From NCBI GenBank assembly GCA_964030475.1, contig CAXIPT010000008.1:139475-203474 (forward strand): a stretch of DNA of 64,000 nt, given 5' to 3'. A program made the position numbers and the translations under genes. Origin of the DNA: Tethya wilhelma (taxonomy: Eukaryota > Porifera > Demospongiae > Tethyida > Tethyidae). The notes below the pieces were generated by a model, which saw only the letters and a list, made by a program, of their open reading frames with translations, was not told the DNA's origin and searched no databases. Every line of letters starts with the position of its first letter. Position 1 is the first letter of the stretch. Positions 25,314-39,500 of the stretch are shown one piece after another.

Positions 25314-27551
25314 ATTCTCCCGCGCCGATACCCGCCTACTTAATGAATAAAGTCCGAGGGGCGGTAACTCTCTGCAAGAGACTGTCAACTAGCCCAGTGT
25401 CAACGAGGTCCTTTCAGTCGTTATGAACTTAAAAGTGCAAGACTAAGTAAGTTGTTCAGCTATTGTATTGCTAGAGAAAAAAGAATTTTCTGCTAGTATG
25501 TGTGTGGCCAGTTTTGCTGTGTTTGTGCAGGTTCAAAGTTGTCTCAGTGTAACTTGTTTGTCATGTTGGACTTATTGAATTCATATCAGGTGGTTTGTTC
25601 TCGTCCAGGTGGAGCCAAGCTATGAAGCCCCACAGAGAGCCTCTGCTAGCACTGACAGTGCTCTCTCTTTCAGCACTTTTCAGTGCAGTCTCAACTCAAC
25701 CATCAGCTGCACCTCAAGTTGGTCTCTTCCCCCCTGTGGACTTCAGCACAAACTTTGCTTCATTTCGTGAAGTTTCAGCCACTTCAACTTGTGAGGAGTG
25801 CAGTGGTGGTGAAGTAGGAGGCTGTTCAGTTTGCAACAACACTTGCCCTCATGGAGAAGACCTCCCTCCTCTGGTGAATCTCCTGGAGACATCAACATTA
25901 GCCTCTGGAGTGGTGAGTTGTGGCAAAAAGATACAGTGGGGAGATATTTTGCAAAATTGGGTTACTAGTTATGATTGTCTTGAGTACAAACCACCTCTTT
26001 AATAAACTAATTAATAGCTGTTTTAATTTGTATGTGTGTGTGTGTGTAGGTACGTACAGCAAACAGGTCGTCAGAAGGAGCTAATATTTTCAGTTTTGAT
26101 GGCAGTAGTGACTCGTATGTGAGCATCACAGACACTCTCAGCTATCAACCATCGTTTGGTTTCACCTTTACTGGTTGGGTGCGCCAAGACCCAGGAAACA
26201 GTGGGTAAGATGTCACAATGTATGATGGATTAGTCTATGGGATATCTGCTTTTGTATTAGCAATATTCATGGTATTAAATATCTAGGATAGAAATTAGGT
26301 AACTTTTCTTTCTATTATTCATGTGTGGTTCTAATAAAATCACAGGTACTTGCTGGCCAAGACAACCTCTGATGGCCTTACAAGCTTCTATGCCTTGTTT
26401 CTCAACTCAAGCGAAAGAACAGCAACATTTGAGTATCGTCACGAGGGCCTTGATGTCGGCTTCCGAGTGCTAGTCCTGCAAGACGTCGATCTAGCTGATG
26501 GCGAGTTTCATCACATTGCTGTGTCAGTTCTTGGTGACAGCTTCGCTCTGTTTCTCGACGGTCGCCTTCATGGGTCGCAGAGGAGGAGCCTAATAGCTGC
26601 ACTGGAGGATGGACCTGGAGTAACATTTGTAGGAAGGAGGCTCCAGAGAGCTCCTAGATATGCTGGTAAGACATAGTCACTATTGTGTTTGTGGTATGGA
26701 TGTGTGACATTGGAAGTGTACTAGTTGTAATTTATGGACTGTAGTATTTGTAAACCAGGCCTTCTTCATTTGCGTTATTGTTGCCAAAAGAAGCATGTTT
26801 AATAAGTAGCCTCATTCCGAGGTATCTCCTTTGCGAATATTTTCTTCTTTTTCCTTGTTTTTTGAAGAAAATATTCACAAAGGAGGAGCCTTGGAACAAG
26901 GCAATTGAATGAGTGGAAAGATCTAGTTTACGATGCTACTGTTTATATTCATATTGTCTCACTCCACCTCTTTTTGTTGAGAGGCTGTTGGCGGGCATGT
27001 ACTTGTAACTTTATGCAGAATTTTAATAGTAAAATCTAGTGCTTAAGGGCTGTGTATTACTAACCATATCTATCTGTGCAGGCTTCCTACACTCGCTCTA
27101 CTTTTTCAACTCCACTCTCTCTGACAACGAGATCTCCCTCCTAGCCTCTGTTCCTCCGAACCTACACATCCAACCTCACTGCTGTTGTCCCTCTTCCCAT
27201 CCTGTACCCCTCGAGACCACGTGCGAGGACCCGTCAGGATCCTCTCAAATCCCTCGTATCAACACCAACGCACACGAAGCCTCGTACATAAACGACAACA
27301 ACCTTGAATCATGGTGGCAGAGTGCCAATGGGGAAGCTCCCGTTAATATTACGCTCGATCTCGGAGGATTACGAGCAGTGCTGGTTGTTGGGATTCTCTT
27401 CCGTTCTCCCCCTCCACGAGCCATGGTCCTCTACTACTCCACAGATGGGGTCACCTTCACACCACGGCAGTTCTACGCCTCAAACTGTTCTGTGTTTGGA
27501 CTTGCCAACAATGGACTGCTGAGATCTTCGATAGACGTGAATTGCATTACA
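25314..27551 (+). repeat. Direct duplication 1, copy B
   Basis: Counterpart of 20986-23244. It contains the same upstream box (CCCGCCTACTTAATGAATAA at 25331, then GAGGGGCGGTAACTCTCTGC), exon 1-3 and most of exon 4. The sequence continues seamlessly into the rest of the gene, so this is the intact side. Confidence 0.95.
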
Positions 27552-30500
27552 TCATTTTCATCCCCGCAGCAAAACCGGTTTGTCCAGTTCAGGATACTCG
27601 ATGTTGGGAATCGTCCTGAAGCCGATGATTACGAACTGAGCACTGATCTCCAGCTGTTTGCTCAGGCAACTCACATCCGATTGATGCTGGTTAATTGGAA
27701 CACGGACAATACATTGGAGCAATTCTTTGCTATCACAGAGATATTTGCCTATGGCCAGTCGTGCATATGTAATGGACATGGTGAAGTATGCATGGACTCT
27801 GTATGTGTGTGTGAACACAACACAGCTGGTGAAAATTGTGACCAATGCCTGCCTCTCTTCAACGATAAACCCTGGGCACCAGGCACGCTCACTTCTGCAA
27901 ATCCCTGTGAGGTCTGTCAGTGTAACAACCACAGTGATTCGTGTGTATACGATTCACAGTTGGATGGTGGAGTTTGTATAGACTGTGCCGATAACACGCG
28001 GGGAGCCGAGTGCGAATCGTGTGTGGATTTTTACTTTCACCAAGCTGGAGTGTCACTGAGTGACCCGACCACATGTGCCCCATGTGACTGCAACTTGGAA
28101 GGTGTGACTAACAATGGAGACTGTGGACGAGGGGACGATCAAGACGGGACGGACTCGGGCCAGTGCAGCTGCAAGACTTTTGTTGAAGGAAGGACGTGTG
28201 AGATCTGTTCCGCCGGCTTCTTCAATTTGAGTGGGTCTAATATCGACGGCTGTTCTCCCTGCCAGTGTAATACCATTGGCACTGTGGGAGGTGCTGTCAC
28301 GTGTGATCAGCTTACGGGGCAGTGTGAGTGTAAGGCGAATGTGATGGGTCGTGATTGTTTGGCTTGCAATGATGGACACTATGGAATTGAAAGAGATGAA
28401 GGATGTCTGCCGTGTCATGAGGAGTGTAGGGAGTGTACAGGACCAGATCCCACGAACTGCCGTGTAAGTTGAAATCTACACTGTGTAAATACTCCTCTAG
28501 TAGTGAGATAGATTAAGAAAGTACAGCAAAGAAATAAAGATAAAAAAATTATTTGCATAAATTATATCACTCAATAATATGTTTGTGATAGCCATATTTC
28601 CTGTTTACCATTTATTTTTTTGTTGTTGTTTATTTTAGACTTGCCTCAATGTCTTGGACTTGGACAATATGACCTGTGTTGCTGAATGTCCTGTGGAGGC
28701 CTACACTGATGCTAGCTCAAGGTGCCAGCCTTGCGAAAGCAGCTGCCTCAGGTTCACTCAGGACACCATTGAGGTGCCAGTGCTGGAGAACACAGCTTCA
28801 GGATCTGCCATTGAAACACTCACAGTCACGGACATTCGGAGGTTAAACAGGCCAGTTGAGTTTGCCATAACATCTGGTAATGCAGACAGACTGTTTTCTA
28901 TCAATCCAAACACGGGAGTGATTTCAGTGTCTGGTACGCTAGATCGCGAAACACGTGCTTCTCATGCATTTACAGTAACTGCGTTTGATTCCGGTACCAA
29001 TCCTGTGTCTCAGCAGTCGGCATCAGTCGTTGTCCTTGTGGTAGTCACTGATGTGAACGATAACGCTCCGGCCTTTTTGCGATCACGCTACACTGGTTTT
29101 GTTTTTGAGAACACCCTTGCTGGCATTCCGATACTTAGCGTGCTTGCAACTGATCAAGACAGTGAAGAGTTTGCCATGGTATCCTACTCTCTCCTCAGCA
29201 CCCCCGATTCCAGCCGCTTCCGACTCAATTCAAGCACTGGGGAGCTGAGCACTTTTGGTGTGCTGGATTTTGAAACACAGCAAAGCTACTCTCTAACTGT
29301 TGTAGCATCTGATAGTGGGAGCCCCCCTCTTAGTAGTACAGCCGAGATTGCTATAGAGGTGAGAGATGTGAATGATGTAAGGCCAGTTTTTGAGCCGACA
29401 TCGTATTTTGTAGAAGTATCAGAATCAATCTCTGTTGGTGATGTTGTTTTTGTGTTTGAAGCCATTGACCCTGATACGAACAATGTCACGTACGATCTAA
29501 TTGAAGGAAATGAAGACGGAAATTTCGAACTCGGTTCCTTGAGTGGTGTCATCATAGTTGCTCAAAGCCTAGACTATGAAGAGACTCGGCAATATACATT
29601 GACCATTGCTGCAAATGATGGGGTAGAGAATGACGTTCAGTCTGGAACTGCCACACTAGTGATTTCGGTTTTGGACGAAAATGATAATGCCCCTGTGTTT
29701 TCAGAAATTGAATACTTTGCATCAGTTGATGAGAATCTTGCAGCATTTACTTCTGTGCTGACGGTACTTGCTAATGATAGCGATTCTGGAAACAATTCCT
29801 TGGTTTCTTACTCCATTTTTGACATCAATTCAGCTACAACCTTTTTTGGAATTGACGAAAATGGAATCATATTTACCCTAGTGTCCCTCGATCGTGAGAT
29901 CGAAAGCATCTACGAGCTCTTTGTGGTTGCATCTGATGGTGGTACTCCATCTCTGACCAGCAGTGTGCCAGTGACTGTATCTGTGTTTGATTTGAATGAC
30001 AATGTACCAGTATTGGAAGAGGAGAGTATTTCTATCTTTCTAAGAGAAGACGTTCAAATTGGAACTGTGGTTGCTAACTTTGAAGCCACTGATGCTGACT
30101 CGGGTAGCAATTCTGACATTGAGTATGTGTTTGAAACTAGTGACAATATCCCATTCTCAATTTCCAGTACTAGTGGTGCTGTCAGTGTCACACAAAGCTT
30201 GGACTATGAGAGCAGTACAAGTTACGAGATCACAGTGTTGGCAGTAGATAACGGATCACCAAGACTCTCGACCAATGGAACACTCACTGTACTGGTGATG
30301 GACGTTAACGATAATGCCCCAATGTTTTCACGGAACCAATATTCTGTGTCCATTTCCGAGCTCCACACAGTGGGTACCTCAGTCCTACAAGTGACAGCAA
30401 CTGATATTGACAGTGGTTTGAATGCTGTAGTGTCGTACCAAATCCGAGCTGGAAATCAAGGCGGTCAATTCTCCATTGACTCCAGCACTGGACTCATCAC

Positions 30501-33500
30501 TCTGGCAATGGGGGTTGATTTTGAGGACCAGTCTGAGTTTGTTTTGACTGCATCAGCCATCAATTCTGAAGCTGCTAACTCACTTGAAACATCAGTTATT
30601 GTGAGAATAACGGTCCTTGAAGTCAACGAGCATACACCAACCTTTACTCAAGACCTTTACGCCACTCGCTTGTTTGAAAATCAGCCAGCTGGCAGTAACG
30701 TGACTGCTGTACAAGCTACTGATGCAGATGGAGGTCTCAGTGGTGTGCTCACGTACCAACTAACATCTGGTAACGACCGTGGCCTGTTTGAAATCACCGA
30801 TAGCGGAGAGATTAGAACATTGGCACCACTCGATAGAGAACAAGAAGACACGTACGAGTTGAACATCACTGCCATTGACAGTGGGATACCACCACTATCA
30901 TCCTCCACCCTTGTGAGAGTGACGGTCCTCGACTTGAATGACTCACCCCCTCAATTTTCCTTCACCACTCCATACCTAGCTTCCCTCTCAGAGAATGCTG
31001 CTTCGGGTACTAACATCGCCACCTCACCTCCCTTGACCGTGACAGATGCAGATGCCGTTGGTCCGAATTCAGAGATTTCCTTTAGCATTGCCTCGGGCGA
31101 TCCTGATGGAGACTTTATGATAAACTCTCTGACGGGACAACTTCAATCAGCGGGCAGTATAGACTTTGAACGCATGCACCGCTATGAATTGACAATCTTG
31201 GCTGTCGATAACGGGAGTCCCCAGCTCTTGAGCAGTGCTACAGTTGTTGTTGAAATAGTGGATCAAAATGACAACCAACCTCAGGTTAGCAATGTTCCAA
31301 ATGAAGTCGTCTTCCGGGAAGGAGAGAACCAGATTCTTGTTGCTTCAAATCTGACGGTCCTTGATGTCGATTCTCTTCCTCTGCGTCAACTCACCATCAC
31401 TCTCACTGGTGGTGCCGTTCAAATTGGACAGATTGGGACCATTTCCATCGGCTCTCCTCCTCCCTCTGCTAGTGTGACCTTCCAAACCAACAATGGATTG
31501 ACGATCGACATTATCGGTTCAATATCTCCTGCAGGTGCAACCTCGCTGCTTCGTACTCTGACGTTCAGAAACTCAGACTTGGAACCGGATCCTGCATCTC
31601 GATTTGTCGATATTGTCGTATCTGATGGTGACACTCTTGCCAGATCTCGTGTAGAAGTAGCTATAGAGCTAGTGAATGACAATCCACCTACGCTTGATCT
31701 TGACACTGGGACATCAGGAAGTGGATATGCTGTAGTGTTTGTCGAAGAGGGAAGCCCAGTTTCCATAACCGGTAGTGTTTTGATCAGTGATGCTGATAGT
31801 GGAGCAAATGGAATAATGTTGGCCACTGTTGAGCTAATAGATGCTCAAGATGGCCCATCAGAGAGGCTGTTCCTTGGCTCATCAGCAGCACTGGGTTCCA
31901 TTGATGTTACATTTGGTCCCAACAACCATTCCATCACATTGTCAGCTCCATTTGAGCCATCCTCTTTTGCTGCCTTTGGATCTCTCCTCTCGTTCTTGAT
32001 GTATGTGAATGGAGCAGACGAACCACAAGAACCTCTCACAAGGACGATCCAGTTCATAGTATCAGATGGTGAGTTGAACAGCCAACCAGCTAACACCACT
32101 GTCACCATTTTGCTCAGAAATGATCCGCCAATGTTAAATCTTGGTGGTAGCAATGATTACCAGGTAGAATTTGTAGAAGGAGAAGGATCTGTTGTACTGA
32201 CTTCTTTAGCAGACTTTATGCTCTTTGACAGCGACAACTCCATGCTTCAAAATGCCACCGTGGTCCTAACCAATCCTGTAGATGGAAGCAACGAGATGCT
32301 ATCCCTCTCAGTACAAGTACCAGATTCATTGAATGCAATGGTAAGCACACACTCACTCTTGTTTGAAGGACCTGCTTCCCTAGCTGATTTCACAGTTGTC
32401 CTTCAAGCTGTCAGTTATGACAATTCCCTACTAAGTCCCACTGATGAAGTGAGGCGAGTTGAATTCACCGTTTCAGATGGTATTGCTGTCTCCATGGCAA
32501 CTTCTTTTGTGACCTTTAGCCTCGTCAATGACCCCCCTATATTGGACCTGAATGGCCCCCAGCAGGGGTTGGATTTTTTGACCCAATTTGTTGAGGGGTC
32601 ACAAGCAGTGCCGACTACAAGCGATCAAGTAACTGCAAGAGATGTAGACAGTCCTTTGTTGCGATCGGCTACCATCCAACTTCTCTCTGTCCTTGATGGT
32701 GCCTCAGAGATGCTTACACTCATTCCTCCTACGACTCAGCCAGGCCTAACTATCACTGCTTCATCATCTTTGATTCGTATAGACGGTCTTGTATCTCTGT
32801 CGGTTTATCAAGTTACCCTTCGTCAAATTCACTACTTGAACGTTGCTGAAGAACCAACTCCGGGAGAAAGAACAGTTCAGTTTGTGTTGAGTGATGGTGA
32901 CCAGAATAGTACTGTTGTTAGGACGACTGTCCTTGTACTCCAAGTGAATGATCTACCTGAACTTGTCCTGAATGGAGGCCTGACTTATGAGGCTGTGTAT
33001 GTTGAGGAAACCCCTCCAATTAGCATAGTGAATTCAAGCAGCGTTGTCCTACAGGACAATGACAATACTAGTCTAGCTTTTCTACTGGTTGTCCTGAGAA
33101 ATGTCCAAGATGGAGAATCAGAGCTTCTTGGCTTCAGTGGAGCGCCCTCTCTGTTTGCGACGAGAGAGAATCGTTTTGAAGAGCAGGAAGTTAGATACAC
33201 ATTTAGTTTCAGTCAAGATGAATCCTCGCTTGAGAACTTTAGGCAGTTGATTTTGTCTCTCGCCTACCAGCATCTCTCTCCAGAACCTACTGCTGGAGTT
33301 AGAGATATTTCAATTCTTGTCAACGATGGTCTCGAATCCAGTTCTCCTCAGCGCTCTACTGTGAGGATTGAGCTGTTGAACGACAATGCACCAGTTTTCC
33401 AGCAGTTTCTATACCAATCTAGGGTAGCCGAGAACACAGCAAATGTTAGCATTGTCAGGGTGCAAGCTGAAGATGACGATTCTGAAATGGGCGAATTTGC

Positions 33501-36500
33501 TGCTCAGGGAATTGTCATGTATTCCATAGTTGCTGGTAATGAAGATGGCTTCTTTGTCATAGATGCTGAGTCGGGTGAAATTAGCCTCACTGTAGCCAAA
33601 GACAGAGAAGTCAGTACAGTAAATCCAGTATTGACAGTTCAAGCATTCAACACTGTTCCTCTTGATAACCCTTTTGCTTTCTATCCATTCGCCTCCATCA
33701 TTATAGCTGTGGTGGATGTAAACGACAACTCACCCCAGTTTGTCAATCAGTCTTATCTCTTTCAGGTGCCTGAGCACAGTGGGGTTGGTTTCACCGTTGG
33801 TAGTGTGCTCGCCACAGATGCAGACGTAGGAAGCAATGCTGACATACAGTACTCCATTACGAGTGGAAACTTGAATTCGGTCTTCACCATCAACCCATTC
33901 TCTGGCATGATTTCTGTTGCTAATAGCAACCTACTTGATAGAGAAGAAGTGCCAACCTTTCTCCTCTCTGTGACAGCAACTGATGGGGGCTCACCTGCTA
34001 CCAGTAACACCACAGTCGTTACCATAGAGATTCTAGATATAAATGATAATGCCCCTTCGTTTACAGCTTCATTATTTGCCACTTCTATATCAGAGCTCAC
34101 AACCATCAATACCACTGTGTTGACAGTTGAAGCTAGTGATCCAGACTTAAGCCAAAACGGACAAATCAGCTATAGTTTGGAAAGCAATGGTACATTTTCT
34201 ATTGACTCAGCTTCAGGTGAGATAAGGACTTTGAGCTCCCTTGATCGAGAACAACAGCCTGCTTATGATTTTGTAGTGGTAGCAACTGATGGAGGGTCTC
34301 CTAGCTTATCCTCTAGTGCACGAGTGAGAGTCACGATCCGAGATGAAAATGACAACTCGCCCATTTTTCAAGAACCTTTTTATTCTACTTCTGTTCTGGA
34401 GACAACACCAGTTGGTCAGCCAGTCCTCACTGTAACCGCCACTGATGCTGACTTGGGTTCAAATTCTGCCATATCTTACTCACTGAATGGCTCAGTTCCC
34501 TTTCAAATAGACACACAGTTTGGTACCATAACCATCTCTGATCCTCTCGACCGAGAAGTGCAAGGAAGCTACACATTTGAGATCATAGCTGAAGATGCCG
34601 GTAGCCCGATTCTTCAAACTACTGTACCTGTTGCCATCATGATTGCAGATGTAAATGATAATTCTCCCATCTTTGATGAAGCAGTTTATGAGGCAAGTAT
34701 CCCTGAGAATATTTCTCTCCTCACGTCTTTTCTCACTGTGCAAGCACTCGATGATGACATCAATAGCAATGGAGAAATCCGCTACATGATTCTCAGCGAC
34801 GGACCATTCTCAATTGACCCACTGTCTGGCGAAGTGGTTACTACTGCTTCTATTGATAGAGAACTTCAAGATTTCTACCTCTTGGAAGTGATAGCTAGTG
34901 ATGGCGGAGATCCTTCTCGAACTGGGGTAGCCATGTTGGCAATCAACATTACTGATGTGAACGATAATACACCTGTCTTTGAAAGGAGTGGCTATGAGTT
35001 TGAAATTGACGAGAATTCTCCAGCTGGCCAGTTTGGTGATGTTTTTGCAAGTGATTTGGATGAAGGAAGCAACTCTGACATAGTGTATTCTATCATCAGT
35101 GACCCAATGGAAGGGTCACTACCATTTGGTGTGAATCAGGTCACTGGTGAGCTGTTTACTCTAGGTCTGCTAGACAGAGAGGATGTTTCTTCGTATAACT
35201 TCACCGTGGTAGCCTCAGACAGAGGTGAACCAACTCTATCGTCAATTGTTTCTGTCTCTGTTTCTGTACTGGATGAAAATGACAATGCTCCACAGTTTAC
35301 ACAGCCTACCTATGTTGTTAGTGTACCAGAGTCATTTCCAGTGTCAGAGAGTCTTGTGACTGTGGTGGCTATGGACGATGATTTAGGCTCAAACGCTGAT
35401 GTGAGATTTAGTCTTGTGGGCAATTTCGATATGTTCAGTGTTGATCCTATCTCTGGAGAGCTGTCTTTGACTGAACCTTTAGATGCTGAGGTCTCTAGCT
35501 TGCATCTTCTCACAGTCCTGGCCCAAGATGGCGGTACACCTCAGCAAGCCTCCTCCAGTGTTGTCCAGATCACTGTGATGGATGTGAATGATAACCCTGT
35601 TGAGCTTGTTTCAGATAGCATGGCTGTTTCGTACACTGAAGAACAACCAGCAGTTTTCATAGCTCCCGCCATTACTGTGCAAGATGCTGACATTTCTGAT
35701 TCTGTGATGAATGCAACTGTGGAGATCATTGGAGCTCAACAGTGTTGTGAAGATCAATTGATTTTGGCTGGACAATTCCCAGGAGTTTCCACTGATTTCC
35801 TTAATAACAACCAACTTCTGATTGTGGAAGGTCCAGCCAATACGTCAGCAATCTCTCTCCTCTTGCAATCAGTTCAATATGTAAACATGAACCCAGAACC
35901 ACAGGCCAAATATCTTACTGCTCGGTTTGCAGTATCTGATGGAGTTCACAGTGCGTCCATTGGTATTGGTATCACTGTGGTCACAATCAACGATCACTCT
36001 CCTTTAGTGTTCCTAGATAGCACCAATGCTAACACTTCCATTGTTACATTCACTGAAAATAGCCCAGGTAGGTTACTTGCACCAAGTGCTGTGATCACAG
36101 ATGGAGACTCTGATGCTAGCACGTTGAGCTACATTGAAGTTTCCATTCAGAATCCCACAGATTCCTCACAAGAGTTCCTCACAGCTCAGGGCAGTAGTCT
36201 CATCTCAGTCCTACCACCATCTGGAGGCCATGCGTTACGATTGAATGGACCAGCATCCTTCGAGCAGTTTGTCAGCGTCCTTTCTTCTTTTCGTTACAAT
36301 AATTTGGCGGATAACCCTCAAGCTCCTTTGCAACGGGTCATTGAGGTGTTTGCTAATGATGGCCAACTCACTGGTGACTCTAGCTATGCCACTGTTCAGA
36401 TTGTTCCCATAAATGATCCACCTGTTTTGAGTTTAAGTGCAGATGGTAACTTTACAACTACTTTCGAGGAACGGGGTGATCCTGTAAGACTGGTTTCACT

Positions 36501-39500
36501 CGGTTTTGACCTTGATGATCCAGATTCAGAAGAGCTCACATTGGCAAGTGTCGCAATCTTGGATGTCCTTGATGCTAGTGATGAGCATATTCTATTTGAC
36601 GAGCAGCTTCCCTCTTCATTTGTTCTTACAAGAGTTGCAAACCACCTGGTACAACTTTCAGGACCTGCTTCTCTCTTAGACTTTTCAACAGCACTGATGA
36701 GTATCACGTACCTCAATAATGCAACAAATCCTACTCCTGGACAAAGAACAGTGCAGTTCACTGTTTCTGATGGAGAGCTAAATTCAACAGCTTTTGCTTT
36801 CGTTGAAGTCCAGGTCTTCAATGATCCACCCACTGTTGATCTGAATGGGCCACTGCCTGGTGTAGACTTCAATGTGTCCTTCACTGAGGGTGGTCCACCT
36901 GTGTTCATAGCTCCTAGCTCATTGATCGTAGACACAGATAACACTAGCTTGGAGGCTCTGACTGTTAGGATTCTCCCTGCGAATGATGGAAGCAATGAAA
37001 TACTAGCACTAGCTCTTGCTCCTTCATTGTCACCTATTAGTTCAACTTCTGGTCTTCTTCGGCTCACAGGGGTCGACTCCCTCCTGGACTACAGGAACAT
37101 TCTTCGTAGGGTGAGGTACCAGAACTTGGCTGATGAACCAACCGGTACGAGCAGACAACTGGAAGTGACGGTCAGTGATGGAGTCTTGGATAGTGAACCT
37201 GTGTTTGTGACCATCTTCTTCAATCTTATCAATGATCCTCCTGTTGTGCAACTTGATTCTGGTGGGAACTTTTCCACATTCTATGTTGAGAATTCTTCTC
37301 CTGTGCCCATAGCTAATGACCGTGCCACACAGATATCTGATGTTGACAGTCCATCACTTGCTTATCTAGCCATCGAACTTGCAAACTTGCTTGATGGTGA
37401 ACTGGAGACAGTTAACTATACTGATTCTACTAGTGACCTCATGGTGGACTCATCATTCAACCCAGAAACACTGTCAGCTGTCTTCACTTTCAGCTATTCC
37501 TCACTCATGCCAGTTCAAGTCTACACCAACCTATTGCTCTCCTTGTCCTACTTCAATCTAGCTGATGAGCCTGACAGCTCTCTGCCGAGAATCATCACGG
37601 TCCTTGTCAGTGACGGAGAGGACTTGAGCCAGCCAGTAACGTCTCAAATCACCATTCGTCTTGTTGATGATAACCAGCCTCAGTTTCTGCGATCTGTTTA
37701 CAATTTTGAGATTGAAGAAGGGAGCCCTGTTGGTACACCTCTAGGTTCAATAGAAGCTTTTGATTTGGACCTCGGTGATGAGTTTCTGTACCAACTCGCA
37801 TCAAACAGTGCACCATTTGCCATCAATAGCTCATCGGGTGAGGTGTCAGTAGCACAGACAATAGATCGTGAGAATCAAGCTGTGTTTGAGCTTACTGTTC
37901 AGCTAACTCGGCCTTCTCCTCCGTTTAGCGTCTTTGATGATGAAGCTAGAGTTCTTGTTGCAATTTTAGACGTGAATGACAATCAGCCCACGTTCAACCA
38001 GAGTAGCTTCACGTTTGAGGTGTCAGAAAATGCCAGTATAGGAATCTCAGTGGGTGTGGTGGAAGCAATTGACACTGACATTGGTAGTAATGCAGAGTTA
38101 CGCTATTCGCTCACAGGAACAGATGACTTTGATATTGATCCTCTCACTGGAGTGATATCTGTTCTCAGAGAATTGGACAGGGAGTCTCTCTCGAGCCATA
38201 CGTTTACTGCCTCGGCCAGAGATGGTGGCCAACCATCATTATCGTCTGATGTTGTTGTCATGGTAACTGTCCTTGATGTGAACGACCAAACTCCTCAGTT
38301 TTTGGAGCCGTCTTATTCCACTCAAATTGTGGAGACCACACCCACAGGAAGTAGCCTCTTGCAACTGTCGGCAAGAGACGGGGATATTGGTACAAATGCA
38401 CAACTGGTGTTCAGTCTCACTCCTAACACTCCTCTCTTCTCCCTTGACCCACAAACTGCCATACTGTCAACTTCAGGAGCACTTTCAGCAAATACTTTTA
38501 ACTTTGTAGCGACTGTGAGTGATGGCGGTATACCACGGCTATCTTCTACAGCTTCTGTTGTAGTTCAAGTGATCAGTTTCAACTCCACCCTACCAGTATT
38601 TTCTCAGCCATCATATGTAGGAAGTGTTCTTGAGAATTCACCTTCTGGTACATCCATCTTGACCATCTTTGCCGTGGACCGTCTTACTAGTGAACCTGTA
38701 ATCTTTGGTCTTGTGGAGTCTTCAAGTTCGGCTCCATTTTCTCTCGATTCTACAACTGGTGTTCTCACTACTAGTGGCTCTGTTGATCTGGACAGAGAAT
38801 CACAAGATGTCTACCAGCTACAAGTAAATGCATCCTCTTCAGATGGAGAGAGAACAGCCATTGCTCAGGTCATTGTGAACATTTTGGATATCAATGATTT
38901 TCCACCCATATTTGGCCAGTCTACCTACAACTTCCAAGTTGCCGAGAATTCCAACATTGGTACACTAGTTGGTGGTGTCTTTGCAATGGACTCACAAGAC
39001 ATAGGTAACAATTCGATTATAGCCGGGTATGCCTCTTCGACAGTGAACTTCACAGTAAGTCCATCTGGTATAGTCCTTACTAATATCCCACTAGATCGAG
39101 AAAGCACCGACTCATACACCTTTGAAGTGGTAGCAACTGATGCCGGGACACCCCCTCTCTCTGGTAGCACGGAAGTGACTGTATCAGTGCTAGATGTGAA
39201 CGATGAACCACCGGTCTTTTCCCGAGATGTCTACCGAGGAGAAGTGGCAGAGAGAGAGCCACTGGGTACTTCTATTCTGACTGTCTCGAGCAGTGATACT
39301 GACATTGGAACAAATGCTCTGGTGAGCTATTCAACAAACAGCACAGAATTTTCTGTGGATGCTTCGAGTGGAGTTGTATCCACAGCTGCTGAACTGGATT
39401 ACGAGAGTCAAATGGACGTAGACTATGAAGTGTACATATTTGCTTCCGATGGGGTCCATACTTCAGTAGCCCGAGCCATCATAACGCTCCTTGATGTGGA

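Noticed and set aside
36396..37067. Long minus-strand ORFs opposite the cadherin exon (this one 223 codons, others 205 codons)
   Set aside because: They are antisense shadows caused by the Ser/Thr/Asp-rich codon pattern. The same shadow recurs opposite both copies of duplication 2.
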